Of a stretch of 64,000 bases of DNA, positions 43,435 to 51,710 are shown piece after piece. Source of the stretch: Marinobacterium rhizophilum. GTDB lineage: Bacteria > Pseudomonadota > Gammaproteobacteria > Pseudomonadales > Balneatricaceae. Below the pieces are notes generated by a model that saw only the letters and a program-made list of their open reading frames with translations, had not been told where the DNA came from and did no database searches. A program made the translations under genes and the position numbers. The stretch lies in the NCBI RefSeq assembly GCF_024397915.1, contig NZ_CP073347.1, forward strand, positions 3,100,001-3,164,000. The letters are read 5' to 3'. Numbering within the stretch: position 1 is the first letter of the stretch; each line of letters opens with the position of its first letter.

Positions 43435-44316
43435 ATGTCCAGTTTTAATCTATATTCACGCGGCGACAAGATATTCGGCGTTGTCAATGCAACCCTGCTC
43501 ACGCTCTTTGTACTGAGCACGCTCTATCCGTTTATCTATATAGCGGCATCGTCCATCAGCTCCGGCCTGGCGGTCACATCCGGTGATGTTCTGCTGCTGC
43601 CCAAGGATATTACCTTTGCCGCCTATGACCGGGTGCTCAGCGATCCGGTGTTCTGGACTTCCTATGCCAACACCCTGTTCTATACGATATTCGGCACCCT
43701 CGTCAGCCTGGCAATCATTATTCCCGGGGCCTACGCCCTGTCGCGCAAGCGCTTGATCGGCCGCCGCTACCTGAATTTCTTTGTCGCCTTTACCATGTGG
43801 TTCCACGCCGGCATGATCCCCTTCTTCCTGAACATCAGGGACCTTGGGCTGCTGGACTCGCGCATCGGCATACTGATTGCGTTTGCCTGTACCGCGTTCA
43901 ATATCATCCTGTTGCGCAATTTCTTCGAATCCATACCGGAATCCTTCGAAGAAGCCGCCAAGATGGACGGCGCCAACGAATTCACCCTGCTATGGAAGGT
44001 CTATATCCCGCTGTCCAAGCCGGCCCTGGTGACCATTGCGCTGTTCTGTATCGTTGCTCGCTGGAACGGTTATTTCTGGGCCATGGTGTTACTGCGCGAC
44101 GAAGACAAGATCCCCCTGCAGGTGTACCTGAAGAAAATAATCATCGAGCTTAATATGGATGACCAGTTCGCCAGTTCGCTGATCAACAGTGATTATTCTT
44201 TCGAGACCATCGTTGCCGCCATTATCGTTGCATCGATTATCCCGGTACTGGCTGTTTATCCCTATCTGCAGAAACATTTTAACAAGGGCATCATGATGGG
44301 AGGCGTCAAGGAGTAA
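43435..44316 (+). CDS. algM2: ABC transporter permease, oligoalginate importer (AlgM2/LplC type)
   Basis: A 293-residue permease with six hydrophobic segments. It opens with FNLYSRGDKIFGVVNATLLT, typical of LplC/YtcP proteins, and has the EAA loop FEEAAKMDGANEFTLLWKVYIPLSKPAL. The C-terminus ends QKHFNKGIMMGGVKE, the usual tail. AGGA precedes the ATG. It pairs with AlgM1 in the transporter core. Confidence 0.91.
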   Translation: MSSFNLYSRGDKIFGVVNATLLTLFVLSTLYPFIYIAASSISSGLAVTSGDVLLLPKDITFAAYDRVLSDPVFWTSYANTLFYTIFGTLVSLAIIIPGAYALSRKRLIGRRYLNFFVAFTMWFHAGMIPFFLNIRDLGLLDSRIGILIAFACTAFNIILLRNFFESIPESFEEAAKMDGANEFTLLWKVYIPLSKPALVTIALFCIVARWNGYFWAMVLLRDEDKIPLQVYLKKIIIELNMDDQFASSLINSDYSFETIVAAIIVASIIPVLAVYPYLQKHFNKGIMMGGVKE

Positions 44317-44412
44317 TACTCCCTGTTTCCTGATGCCGTTTTTAAACAATAAATTCAGCGTCGCTACACGCACATCCACCCGAACAAAAACAGTAATAAT
44401 CGGAGAGTAACA

Positions 44413-45963
44413 ATGATCAAGCGTCTGTTACCCATGCTTGTTGCAGGAATTGTCAGTGCATCCCTGCCCGCCACCGCCGCTGCGGCAACCGAAGACTATC
44501 GCATCAGCGAGAAGCCGCTGGAAATGACCATCCACATGCACTTTCGCGACAAGTACGCCTGGGATGAAAACTGGCCCGTGGCCCGCAAGGCGGCGGAACT
44601 GACCGGCATCACCCTCAAGGGGGTCGCCTCCCGCGTCGGCACCAACAGCCAGGAGATGTTCAACCTGATGATGGTGACCGGTGACCTGCCCGATGTCGTC
44701 GGGGGTGATGCGCTGAAGGACAATTTTTTCAAGTACGGCATGGAAGGCGCCTTCCTGCCGCTGAATGACCTTATCGACGAACATGCGCCGCACCTGAAGC
44801 AGATGCTGGCGGATAATCCCGCCATCAAGAAGGCCATTACGGCGCCCGATGGCAATATCTACTACATCCCCTACATTCCGGACGGGAAGGCGGCACGCGG
44901 CTATTTTATTCGCCAGGACTGGCTCGACAAGCTGGGCCTGCAACAGCCGCAGAATGTCGACGAACTGCATGCAGTGCTGACGGCCTTTCGCAATCAGGAC
45001 CCCAACGGCAATGGCAAGATGGATGAAGTGCCCTACTTCGCCCGCCAGTGGCCGGAACTGATCCGCCTGGTCACCCTGTGGGATGCCCGCTCCACCGGGT
45101 CCGATGCCTACCACGAGTTTTACATCAAGGATGATACCGTGCGCTTTGGCTACGCCGACCCCGAGTACCGCGTGGCGATGCGCAACCTGGCGCAGTGGTA
45201 CAAGGAAGGCCTGATTGACCAGGAGGTCTTTACCCGGGGCGCGCGTTCCCGCGAATTCCTGCTGGGCAATGACCTGGGGGGCATGACCCACGACTGGTTT
45301 GCCAGCACTTCGGGTTACAACGAGTCCCTCGCTGACAAGGTGGCGGGCATCAACCTGGTACCCTTCGCGCCGCCCGCCAGCCCAACGGGCGTGCGCATGG
45401 AGGAGAACGGCCGCATCGAGGTCAAGCCCGATGGCTGGGCTATCTCCCATGCCAACGAACACCCGGTCGAGACCATCAAGTATTTCGACTTCGTCTTCAC
45501 CGATACCGGGCGCAAGCTGTTCAATTTCGGTGTCGAGGGTGAACACTGGAACCTGGTCGACGGCAAGGCAACCTACACGCCTGAAGTGCTTGGCTCCGAC
45601 AAGCCCGTCAACGCCCAGATGTGGGAAATTGGCGCGCAAATTCCCGTTGGCTTTCACATGGACTATGCCTACGAGCGCCAGTGGACCAACGACATAGCCC
45701 TGGCCGGGATCGACCTGTATGAAAAGGAGAATTACATCATTCCGCAGTTCAGCGGCATCGCCATGACCGTTGAGGAACGCAAGGTCTACGAAAAACACTG
45801 GCCCAATATCCTCACCTACATGCTGGAAACCCAGCAGGCCTGGATCCTGGGTTCGAGGGACGTCGACGCCGACTGGGACAGCTACATACAGCGGATCAAC
45901 GACCTGGGCTTCGAAAAAGTCCAGGCGGCGCTGCAGTCGGGTTACAACCGGCAGTACCGCTAA
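44413..45963 (+). CDS. algQ: Periplasmic oligoalginate-binding protein (AlgQ-like)
   Basis: A 516-residue binding protein with a signal peptide cleaved near TAAAA-TEDY. The mature part closely resembles Sphingomonas AlgQ1/AlgQ2: PLEMTIHMHFRDKYAWDENWPVA, NSQEMFNLMMVTGDLPDVVGGDALKD, DGNIYYIPYIPDGKAARGYFIRQDWL, the calcium-loop segment DPNGNGKMDEVP and GGMTHDWFAST. It would capture unsaturated alginate oligosaccharides in the periplasm for AlgS-M1-M2. There is no lipobox, so it is soluble. It is the best evidence that this importer takes alginate fragments. Confidence 0.92.
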   Translation: MIKRLLPMLVAGIVSASLPATAAAATEDYRISEKPLEMTIHMHFRDKYAWDENWPVARKAAELTGITLKGVASRVGTNSQEMFNLMMVTGDLPDVVGGDALKDNFFKYGMEGAFLPLNDLIDEHAPHLKQMLADNPAIKKAITAPDGNIYYIPYIPDGKAARGYFIRQDWLDKLGLQQPQNVDELHAVLTAFRNQDPNGNGKMDEVPYFARQWPELIRLVTLWDARSTGSDAYHEFYIKDDTVRFGYADPEYRVAMRNLAQWYKEGLIDQEVFTRGARSREFLLGNDLGGMTHDWFASTSGYNESLADKVAGINLVPFAPPASPTGVRMEENGRIEVKPDGWAISHANEHPVETIKYFDFVFTDTGRKLFNFGVEGEHWNLVDGKATYTPEVLGSDKPVNAQMWEIGAQIPVGFHMDYAYERQWTNDIALAGIDLYEKENYIIPQFSGIAMTVEERKVYEKHWPNILTYMLETQQAWILGSRDVDADWDSYIQRINDLGFEKVQAALQSGYNRQYR

Positions 45964-46091
45964 TTCCTGCAGCCACCTGAACAGCAGAAGCCCGCCCGGG
46001 TGCCGCAAGGCCCCGGGGCGCTTTTGCCGCGCAATACACACGCAGTCCCGGCCTGGCGCCGGGGCGCAGTTACCACACACGGAGCAAAGAT

Positions 46092-46841
46092 ATGAACCTT
46101 AAAAACAAGATAGCCATCGTCGCCGGTGGCGCACGGGATCTGGGCAAGGCCTGCAGCCTGCGCCTCGCCGCCGAAGGTGCAAAGGTCGTGATCGGTTACC
46201 ATGGCAGCGATCAGGGCGCTGAAGAGACCCTGCGGGAAATTCATGCCGCCGGTGGCACCGCCATCGCCGTCAAGGCCGACCTGACGCAGGAGTCCGGCGT
46301 AGCCAGGCTGGTTGCCAGCTCCCGGGAAGCCTTTGGCGACGCGATCGACGTACTGGTCTTCGTGACGGGTGGCCTGGTGGCACGCAAAACCATGGCGCAA
46401 ATGGATCTGGGCTTCTGGAACCAGGTCATGAATCTCAACATGACGTCCATGTTTCTCTGCACCCAGGCCGTGATTCCCCACATGCCCGAGGGCAGCACTA
46501 TCGTAACTTATTCCTCCCAGGCCGCCCGTGATGGCGGCGGCCCCGGTGCCATTGCCTATGCCACCGCCAAGGGCGCGGTCATGTCCTTTACCCGCGGCCT
46601 GGCAAAGGAACTGGGGCCGCGCATCCGGGTTAACGCCATCTGCGCCGGCATGTTCGACACCACCTTCCACGACACCTTCACCCAGGACGAGGTCCGCAGC
46701 AAGGTTTCGGCAAGCAGCCTGGTCAAGCGCGAAGGCCGCCCCGGGGAAGCCGCCAGCCTCACCGCCTTCCTCGCCAGCGATGAATCCGGCTTCATGACCG
46801 GCAACTGCGTCGATATCAACGGCGGCATGCTGTTCAGCTAG
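46092..46841 (+). CDS. Short-chain dehydrogenase/reductase in the alginate importer operon
   Basis: A 249-residue classical SDR: cofactor-binding GGARDLGKACSLRLA at residues 11-25, catalytic YSSQAARDG...YATAK (Tyr-x3-Lys) near 155 and the C-terminal NCVDINGGMLFS. It reduces or oxidises a hydroxy/keto group with NAD(P)H. Located between the oligoalginate-binding protein and D-mannonate dehydratase, it could be a DEH reductase or a fructuronate/mannonate oxidoreductase; the second SDR at 57086 is the more likely DEH reductase. Confidence 0.85.
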   Translation: MNLKNKIAIVAGGARDLGKACSLRLAAEGAKVVIGYHGSDQGAEETLREIHAAGGTAIAVKADLTQESGVARLVASSREAFGDAIDVLVFVTGGLVARKTMAQMDLGFWNQVMNLNMTSMFLCTQAVIPHMPEGSTIVTYSSQAARDGGGPGAIAYATAKGAVMSFTRGLAKELGPRIRVNAICAGMFDTTFHDTFTQDEVRSKVSASSLVKREGRPGEAASLTAFLASDESGFMTGNCVDINGGMLFS

Positions 46842-46904
46842 GTCCCGCGTTCTGGATCTTGTTCGACAACGGCCTGTATAAACAACCGACCAAGGAAACA
46901 GCCC

Positions 46905-48131
46905 ATGAAAATAACCGCTGCAGAGGTCTTTGTCGGCGGCCCCGGCAAGAACTACGTCACCCTGAAAATCATGACCGACCAGGGGATATACGGTCTCGGC
47001 GATGCCACCCTCAACAATCGGGAAACCCTGCCGGCGGCCTACCTGCAGGACTACCTGATTCCCTGCCTGATCGGCCGCGACCCACGCAACAGCGAAGATA
47101 TCTGGCAGTACTTCTACCGCGGCGCCTACTTCCGGGGCGGCCCGATCGCCATGGCGGCCTACGGCGCCATCGATATGGCACTCTGGGATATCAAGGCAAA
47201 GCTCGCCGACATGCCGCTGTATCAGCTTTTTGGCGGCAAAAGCCGCGAAGGGGCCCTGGTCTACGCCCATGCCCAGGGGACTGATCTTGAAGAACTGCTG
47301 GATTCCATCGCCGGCTACCAGGAGCAGGGCTACAAGGCCGTGCGGGTACAGTGTGGTATTCCCGGCATGCCCAGCGCCAGCTACGGCGTGTCGGCCGATA
47401 AAGGCAAGGCGCACAACTACATCACGGATTTTCAGGGTGATGCGCCCCACGAAGAGATCTGGGATACCGACAAGTACCTGCGCTTTATCCCCAGGGCGCT
47501 GGACAGAATTCGCGGCCAGTTCGGTGACGAGCTCAAACTGCTGCACGATGTGCACCACCGCCTGCTGCCGCGGGAAGCGGCACAGCTGGGCAAGGAACTG
47601 GAGCCGTACCGGCTGTTCTGGCTCGAAGACCCGACACCGGCCGAAGACCCCGCAGCGCTGCGCCTCATTCGCCAGCACACCACCGTTCCCATCGCCATAG
47701 GCGAGGTATTCAATTCCCTCTGGGGCTGCAAGCAACTGATCGAAGAGCGCCTGATCGACTTCATCCGCATTTCGGCGACTTACGGTGGCGGTATTACCCA
47801 CCTCAAACGCATTGTCGATCTGGCAGCACTGCACGAAGTACGCACGGGCTTTCACGGCGCGCCCAGCCATTCACCCATCTCCATGGCCGCCCAGGCCCAC
47901 CTCAATGCCTGGGCACCCAACTTTGGTATTCAGGAGTACCTGGTGCTGGACACACCGGAATGTGACGCCCTCTTCCCGTCCGAACACCGGGTCGAAAACG
48001 GGCTCTTTCATGTCAGCGATCAGCCGGGCCTGGGGGTGGATTTCGATGAAAGCGAGGCCAGGCGTTACAGCTACAAGCGCGGCTTCCATCCGGTCGCACG
48101 GCTCGAAGACGGCACCCTGTGGAATTATTAA
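46905..48131 (+). CDS. manD: D-mannonate dehydratase (ManD/RspA, enolase superfamily)
   Basis: A 408-residue enolase-superfamily protein that matches RspA/ManD throughout: MKITAAEVFVGGPGKNYVTLKI, IWQYFYRGAYFRGGPIAM, YKAVRVQCGIPGMPSASYGV, LLHDVHHRLLPREAAQLGK, WLEDPTPAEDPAALRLIRQHT, PIAIGEVFNSLWGCKQLI and the final LEDGTLWNY. High-activity ManDs dehydrate D-mannonate to 2-keto-3-deoxygluconate (KDG), the metabolite on which kdgK in this island acts; low-activity relatives use D-gluconate. It is the last gene of the importer operon. Confidence 0.92.
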   Translation: MKITAAEVFVGGPGKNYVTLKIMTDQGIYGLGDATLNNRETLPAAYLQDYLIPCLIGRDPRNSEDIWQYFYRGAYFRGGPIAMAAYGAIDMALWDIKAKLADMPLYQLFGGKSREGALVYAHAQGTDLEELLDSIAGYQEQGYKAVRVQCGIPGMPSASYGVSADKGKAHNYITDFQGDAPHEEIWDTDKYLRFIPRALDRIRGQFGDELKLLHDVHHRLLPREAAQLGKELEPYRLFWLEDPTPAEDPAALRLIRQHTTVPIAIGEVFNSLWGCKQLIEERLIDFIRISATYGGGITHLKRIVDLAALHEVRTGFHGAPSHSPISMAAQAHLNAWAPNFGIQEYLVLDTPECDALFPSEHRVENGLFHVSDQPGLGVDFDESEARRYSYKRGFHPVARLEDGTLWNY

Positions 48132-48211
48132 CCTGACTGGCAAGCAGGTTTCCAGCCATACCGGCACCTGACCTGCGACTGCACAGCATCCTGCGCAAGC
48201 CCGCAGTCCTT

Positions 48212-48232
48212 AGCCCCGCATTCTGCGGGGCT
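48212..48232. terminator. Bidirectional hairpin between manD and the amidohydrolase gene
   Basis: AGCCCCGCA - TTC - TGCGGGGCT is a perfect 9-bp stem between two convergent genes. The T run is short, so this is a probable rather than certain terminator. Confidence 0.62.
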
Positions 48233-48251
48233 TCCTGTTGCCGGCACGGCA

Positions 48252-49091
48252 TCAGAAGCCATAGAGCCGTGCCGGATTATCCACCAGTATCTGCTGCCGG
48301 ATCTGTGCATCCGGCATCCACCGCCATACCGTATCGAGCAGTTCGGCATCATCGGGAGCCTCATCCCGGGGCCGGCTGAGATGGGGCCAGTTGGTCCCCC
48401 AGATAATCCGCTGCGGTGCATGCGCGATCAGGGCCCGTGCCAGCGCCGCGACATCCTGATAATCGGGATACCCAGCCAGCGATGTCTCGTAACAGGCGGC
48501 GATCTTCACATAGCAGTTGCCCCTGTCGACCAAGCCGAGCAGTGCCCGAAAGGCCGCGCAATCTGGCGTGAGCGGCTGGCCAAACTTGCCCAAGTGGTCA
48601 ATCACGTAGTCGCCCTGCACCCGCTCAAGCGTCCGGCGCCACAGCGCCATCTCCCGCCCTTCGAACTGCACGATACAGCTCCAGCCCAAGGCCCGGATGC
48701 GCGCATTCACCGCCAGCAGCTCTTGCATGCCAACGGCCCCACCCGGAAACTGCATGATCCGGGCCGCCCGCACACCGCCCTTATGCAGCCGCACAAGCTC
48801 GGCATCAGACACCCCAGGCCCCACCACGGCAACACCTCTGGCCTGGCTGCCAAGCGGCTCCAGCGCCTGCAGCAAGCAACTATTGTCCGCCCGGTAAGCA
48901 TTGGGCTGCACCAGCACTGCGCGCTCCAGGCCAAGCCTGCGCTGCATGCGTCGATACGCGCTCAGATCCGCCGCGGCAGCCATTAAGGCACCCATTGAGG
49001 CGGCCGGGGGAACGGCAGGCGCGAAGACATGGGCATGGCAATCCGTACTGCCCGCGGGCAAAGAATGCGTCTGCGAATAGCTGTCAGGCAT
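48252..49091 (-). CDS. Amidohydrolase-2 family lactone hydrolase/isomerase-like protein
   Basis: A 279-residue TIM-barrel protein with the N-terminal STDCHAHVFAP metal motif, a middle VIDHLGKFG and a C-terminal WGTNWPHLS with DNPARLYGF. These features fit the group containing 2-pyrone-4,6-dicarboxylate lactonase (LigI) and D-galactarolactone isomerase, which act on lactones of acidic sugars. The start at 49091 follows AAGGAGG. It is downstream of an SSS symporter and kdgF on the same strand, so a sugar-acid lactone is a reasonable substrate guess, not more. Confidence 0.82.
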   Translation of the reverse strand: MPDSYSQTHSLPAGSTDCHAHVFAPAVPPAASMGALMAAAADLSAYRRMQRRLGLERAVLVQPNAYRADNSCLLQALEPLGSQARGVAVVGPGVSDAELVRLHKGGVRAARIMQFPGGAVGMQELLAVNARIRALGWSCIVQFEGREMALWRRTLERVQGDYVIDHLGKFGQPLTPDCAAFRALLGLVDRGNCYVKIAACYETSLAGYPDYQDVAALARALIAHAPQRIIWGTNWPHLSRPRDEAPDDAELLDTVWRWMPDAQIRQQILVDNPARLYGF

Positions 49092-49196
49092 GGCATGTGC
49101 CTCCTTGTTCATGATCTCTGCAGGTGAACAACAAAAAAACCGGAACAGATAAGGCATCGGTTCCGGTTCGGCTTCAACGGTTAATCAATACCGCAG

Positions 49197-50972
49197 TTAG
49201 ACGTTAGTGGCCCCCTTGGGCAGAGCATCCTGTTCATAACTTTTATCCACAGCGTTGAACAGCAGCAGGCCGACCGCAAAGACAATAAAGCCACAGGCAA
49301 GAAACACCATGCGCCCCCAGAACGGATTCGGTATTGCCACCAGCGCCATGATGAAGACACCCAGCACCGAAATCATGCGGCCCAGCAGCACTCTTTGCCG
49401 GTTATCCAGTTGCTGCTGTTCGGTCGACTCATTGACCAGGGGTGTATCGAGGTTATGGAAGAACTTGTCCACATCCTGCTGACGACCCGCTTCCAGCCCC
49501 CGGTAGAAAAAGACCGACAGACAGAAGAAGCCACCGGTAATCACCAGGTGCGCCATCAGGCTAATGGCGATTGAAAGGTCGCTCCACTCCCGACTGGTAA
49601 AGGCCACATCCAGCCCGAAAAACTGCTCAACATGCTGTGCCTGCAACACGAAGCCAACAAAGTAGGACACCAGGCCCCCGACGGCCAGGGTGCCCCAGCC
49701 TGCCCAGTCGGGCGTTTTCTTGATAAAGAAGCCGAACAGGCCCGGGATGATCATCGGAAAGCTCAGCAGGGCACCGACATACATCATGGCATCAAACAGG
49801 CTAAGCCCCTTGAGGGAATTGATAAAGAGTGCCACCAGTATGATCATGCCGCCGAAAATGGCCGAGGTGATCTTTGACACCAGCAACAGCTCTTTCTCTG
49901 TGGCCCTGGGGCGCAGCAATGGCTCATAGAAATTCTTGACCAGAATACCGGCATTGCGGTTCAGGCCGGAATCCATCGAGCTCATGGTTGCGGCAAACAT
50001 GGCGGCCAGCAACAGTCCGACCATACCCGCCGGCATATAGAGTTCAACAAACACCAGATACACGGCGTCCGCCGCCTTGCTGCCCATCTCCGGGTGAAGC
50101 TGGTTCATGTCCACGCCCGTACCAGCCAGGAACCAGGACGGAATAAACCAGATAAAAGGCCCGATAATCATCAGTACGCAGGCCAGCAACGCTCCCTTGC
50201 GGGCATTGCTGGAGTCCTTGGCCGCCAGGTAACGGTAGGCATAGAGCATGTTATTGTTGATAGCGAACTGTTTTATAAAGATAAAAACGGCCCAGATCGC
50301 AAAAACGCTGAAATAGTTAAGATCGGATCCGGCAACAAAATCCCGCGGGAAGCGTTCAATCACGGGGGCTATGCCGCCGGCTTCGACGATACCCATAACG
50401 GCACAGATCAGCGTCACCGCCATGATGACCACCATCTGCATAAAATCAGAGGCAATGACCGCCCAGGCGCCACCGGTCACGGACATGACCAGCACGACTA
50501 GGCCGGTAACGACAATGGTGGTGGTCATATCCACATCCAGCACCGCCGTGGTGATGATTGCCAGGGCGTTCAGCCAGATTCCGGCCTGGACAATCGTCGT
50601 CGGAATGTTGAGCCAGGCGAACACCTGCTCATTCTTGCTGCCAAAGCGAAGCCGCACCGCATCGATCACGGTAACGACGCGTAACTGCCTCATTTTAGGC
50701 GCGAAATACAGATAGTTCATAAGATAGCCAAAGGCATTAGCCACAAAAATCAGGGCCACAGCCAGACCATCGTTGTAGGCCTTGCCGGCGGCACCGGTAA
50801 AGGTCCAGGCCGAGAACTGGGTCATGAATGCGGACGCACCCACCATCCACCACAGCATCTGGCCGCCACCGCGAAAATAGTCACTGGTGGATTTGGTAAG
50901 GCTTCTGAACACCCAGCCAATTGCGATCAGAAAAACGAAATAGATAATAATTATAAGTATATTTAAATCCAT
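49197..50972 (-). CDS. Sodium/solute symporter (SSS family)
   Basis: A 591-residue membrane protein with about 14 hydrophobic segments. SSS signatures are FRGGGQMLWWMVGASAFMTQFSAWTFTGAAGKAYNDG and LLLAAMFAATMSSMDSGLNRNAG. Such proteins import sugars, sugar acids or amino acids with Na+. In other marine alginate users an SSS symporter takes up alginate monomers or short oligomers; lying between kdgF and a lactonase-like gene, this one probably carries a uronate or its product. ATG at 50972; an adjacent GTG one codon earlier is possible. Confidence 0.92.
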   Translation of the reverse strand: MDLNILIIIIYFVFLIAIGWVFRSLTKSTSDYFRGGGQMLWWMVGASAFMTQFSAWTFTGAAGKAYNDGLAVALIFVANAFGYLMNYLYFAPKMRQLRVVTVIDAVRLRFGSKNEQVFAWLNIPTTIVQAGIWLNALAIITTAVLDVDMTTTIVVTGLVVLVMSVTGGAWAVIASDFMQMVVIMAVTLICAVMGIVEAGGIAPVIERFPRDFVAGSDLNYFSVFAIWAVFIFIKQFAINNNMLYAYRYLAAKDSSNARKGALLACVLMIIGPFIWFIPSWFLAGTGVDMNQLHPEMGSKAADAVYLVFVELYMPAGMVGLLLAAMFAATMSSMDSGLNRNAGILVKNFYEPLLRPRATEKELLLVSKITSAIFGGMIILVALFINSLKGLSLFDAMMYVGALLSFPMIIPGLFGFFIKKTPDWAGWGTLAVGGLVSYFVGFVLQAQHVEQFFGLDVAFTSREWSDLSIAISLMAHLVITGGFFCLSVFFYRGLEAGRQQDVDKFFHNLDTPLVNESTEQQQLDNRQRVLLGRMISVLGVFIMALVAIPNPFWGRMVFLACGFIVFAVGLLLFNAVDKSYEQDALPKGATNV

Positions 50973-51077
50973 CACCGGGTCTCACTGTAATAATTTTTAT
51001 TAAGCCTCTACCGGGCTTGCGGGCTTTTTGACACCCGCGATCACGCATGGAACGCTGTGCAGAACTTTCGCCCTAGG

Positions 51078-51410
51078 CTACAGAAACTCCCTGCGCTGGG
51101 GCGAAAACACGTCCAGCAGAACACTGCCATCCTCCAGTGACAGGGCACCGTGGGACAGGTTTCTCGCTGCCGTATAGGCATCGCCTGCCCTCAGGACACG
51201 GACTTCGCCATCCACATTGACTTCAAAGCTGCCGGCAACCACAAAGGCGACCTGGTCGTGCTCCTCATGGGAATGAATCGCGCCCACGGCTCCCTTGGCA
51301 AAGCATACGTGTACGGCCATCAGCTCATCGGTGTAGCCCACAATCTTGCGCTTGATGCCGGCGCCCAGGTCCTCCCAGGGGTGCTCTGAATCCAGAAAAA
51401 ATGCGTTCAT
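51078..51410 (-). CDS. kdgF: Cupin KdgF (unsaturated uronate linearisation)
   Basis: A 110-residue single cupin that resembles KdgF: HPWEDLGAGIKRKIVGYTDELMAVHV, then the metal ligands His46, His48 and Gln53 in IHSHEEHDQ and His87 in NLSHGALSLEDG, ending LLDVFSPQRREFL. KdgF converts 4,5-unsaturated monouronates from alginate or pectin lyases into the open-chain keto acid (DEH for alginate). The start at 51410 has GAGG upstream. It is the first gene of the leftward unit with the SSS symporter and amidohydrolase, under the operator at 51489. Confidence 0.93.
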   Translation of the reverse strand: MNAFFLDSEHPWEDLGAGIKRKIVGYTDELMAVHVCFAKGAVGAIHSHEEHDQVAFVVAGSFEVNVDGEVRVLRAGDAYTAARNLSHGALSLEDGSVLLDVFSPQRREFL

Positions 51411-51488
51411 TTTATCCTCTTTCAATTATGGGGCAGCCGTAGCGCCGCCGCCTGACAGACATTGCCAAAATAGTATCCCAAAAATAAC

Positions 51489-51499
51489 TTGTAATACAA
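51489..51499. promoter_or_regulatory. GntR operator before kdgF
   Basis: TTGTAATACAA is a perfect palindrome about one odd base, 79 bp upstream of the kdgF start. Read on the minus strand it is TTGTATTACAA, a full match to the island motif. Confidence 0.6.
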
Positions 51500-51665
51500 T
51501 ATGATCTACTTGAATCACTATCAGCACAGACCTGGACACACAAACGCAAGGCTTAAAAAAGAACATAAAACCCATAGATAACAATAATATATAGGCAATA
51601 ATAAGCATGTTGTCGCCAGATACCACCCTTCTGAAATGAGTGCCGGAGTTGACCATCAAGTGATT

Positions 51666-51676
51666 TTGTAATACAA
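51666..51676. promoter_or_regulatory. GntR operator before the PL17 lyase operon
   Basis: A second identical TTGTAATACAA (palindromic to TTTGTAATACAAA) lies 35 bp before the first lyase start. With the site at 51489 it brackets the divergent kdgF/lyase promoter region (51411-51710), in which no other gene is seen. Confidence 0.62.
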
Positions 51677-51710
51677 ATATGCGAAACATACTTATAAGAA
51701 AGAGCGCCCC

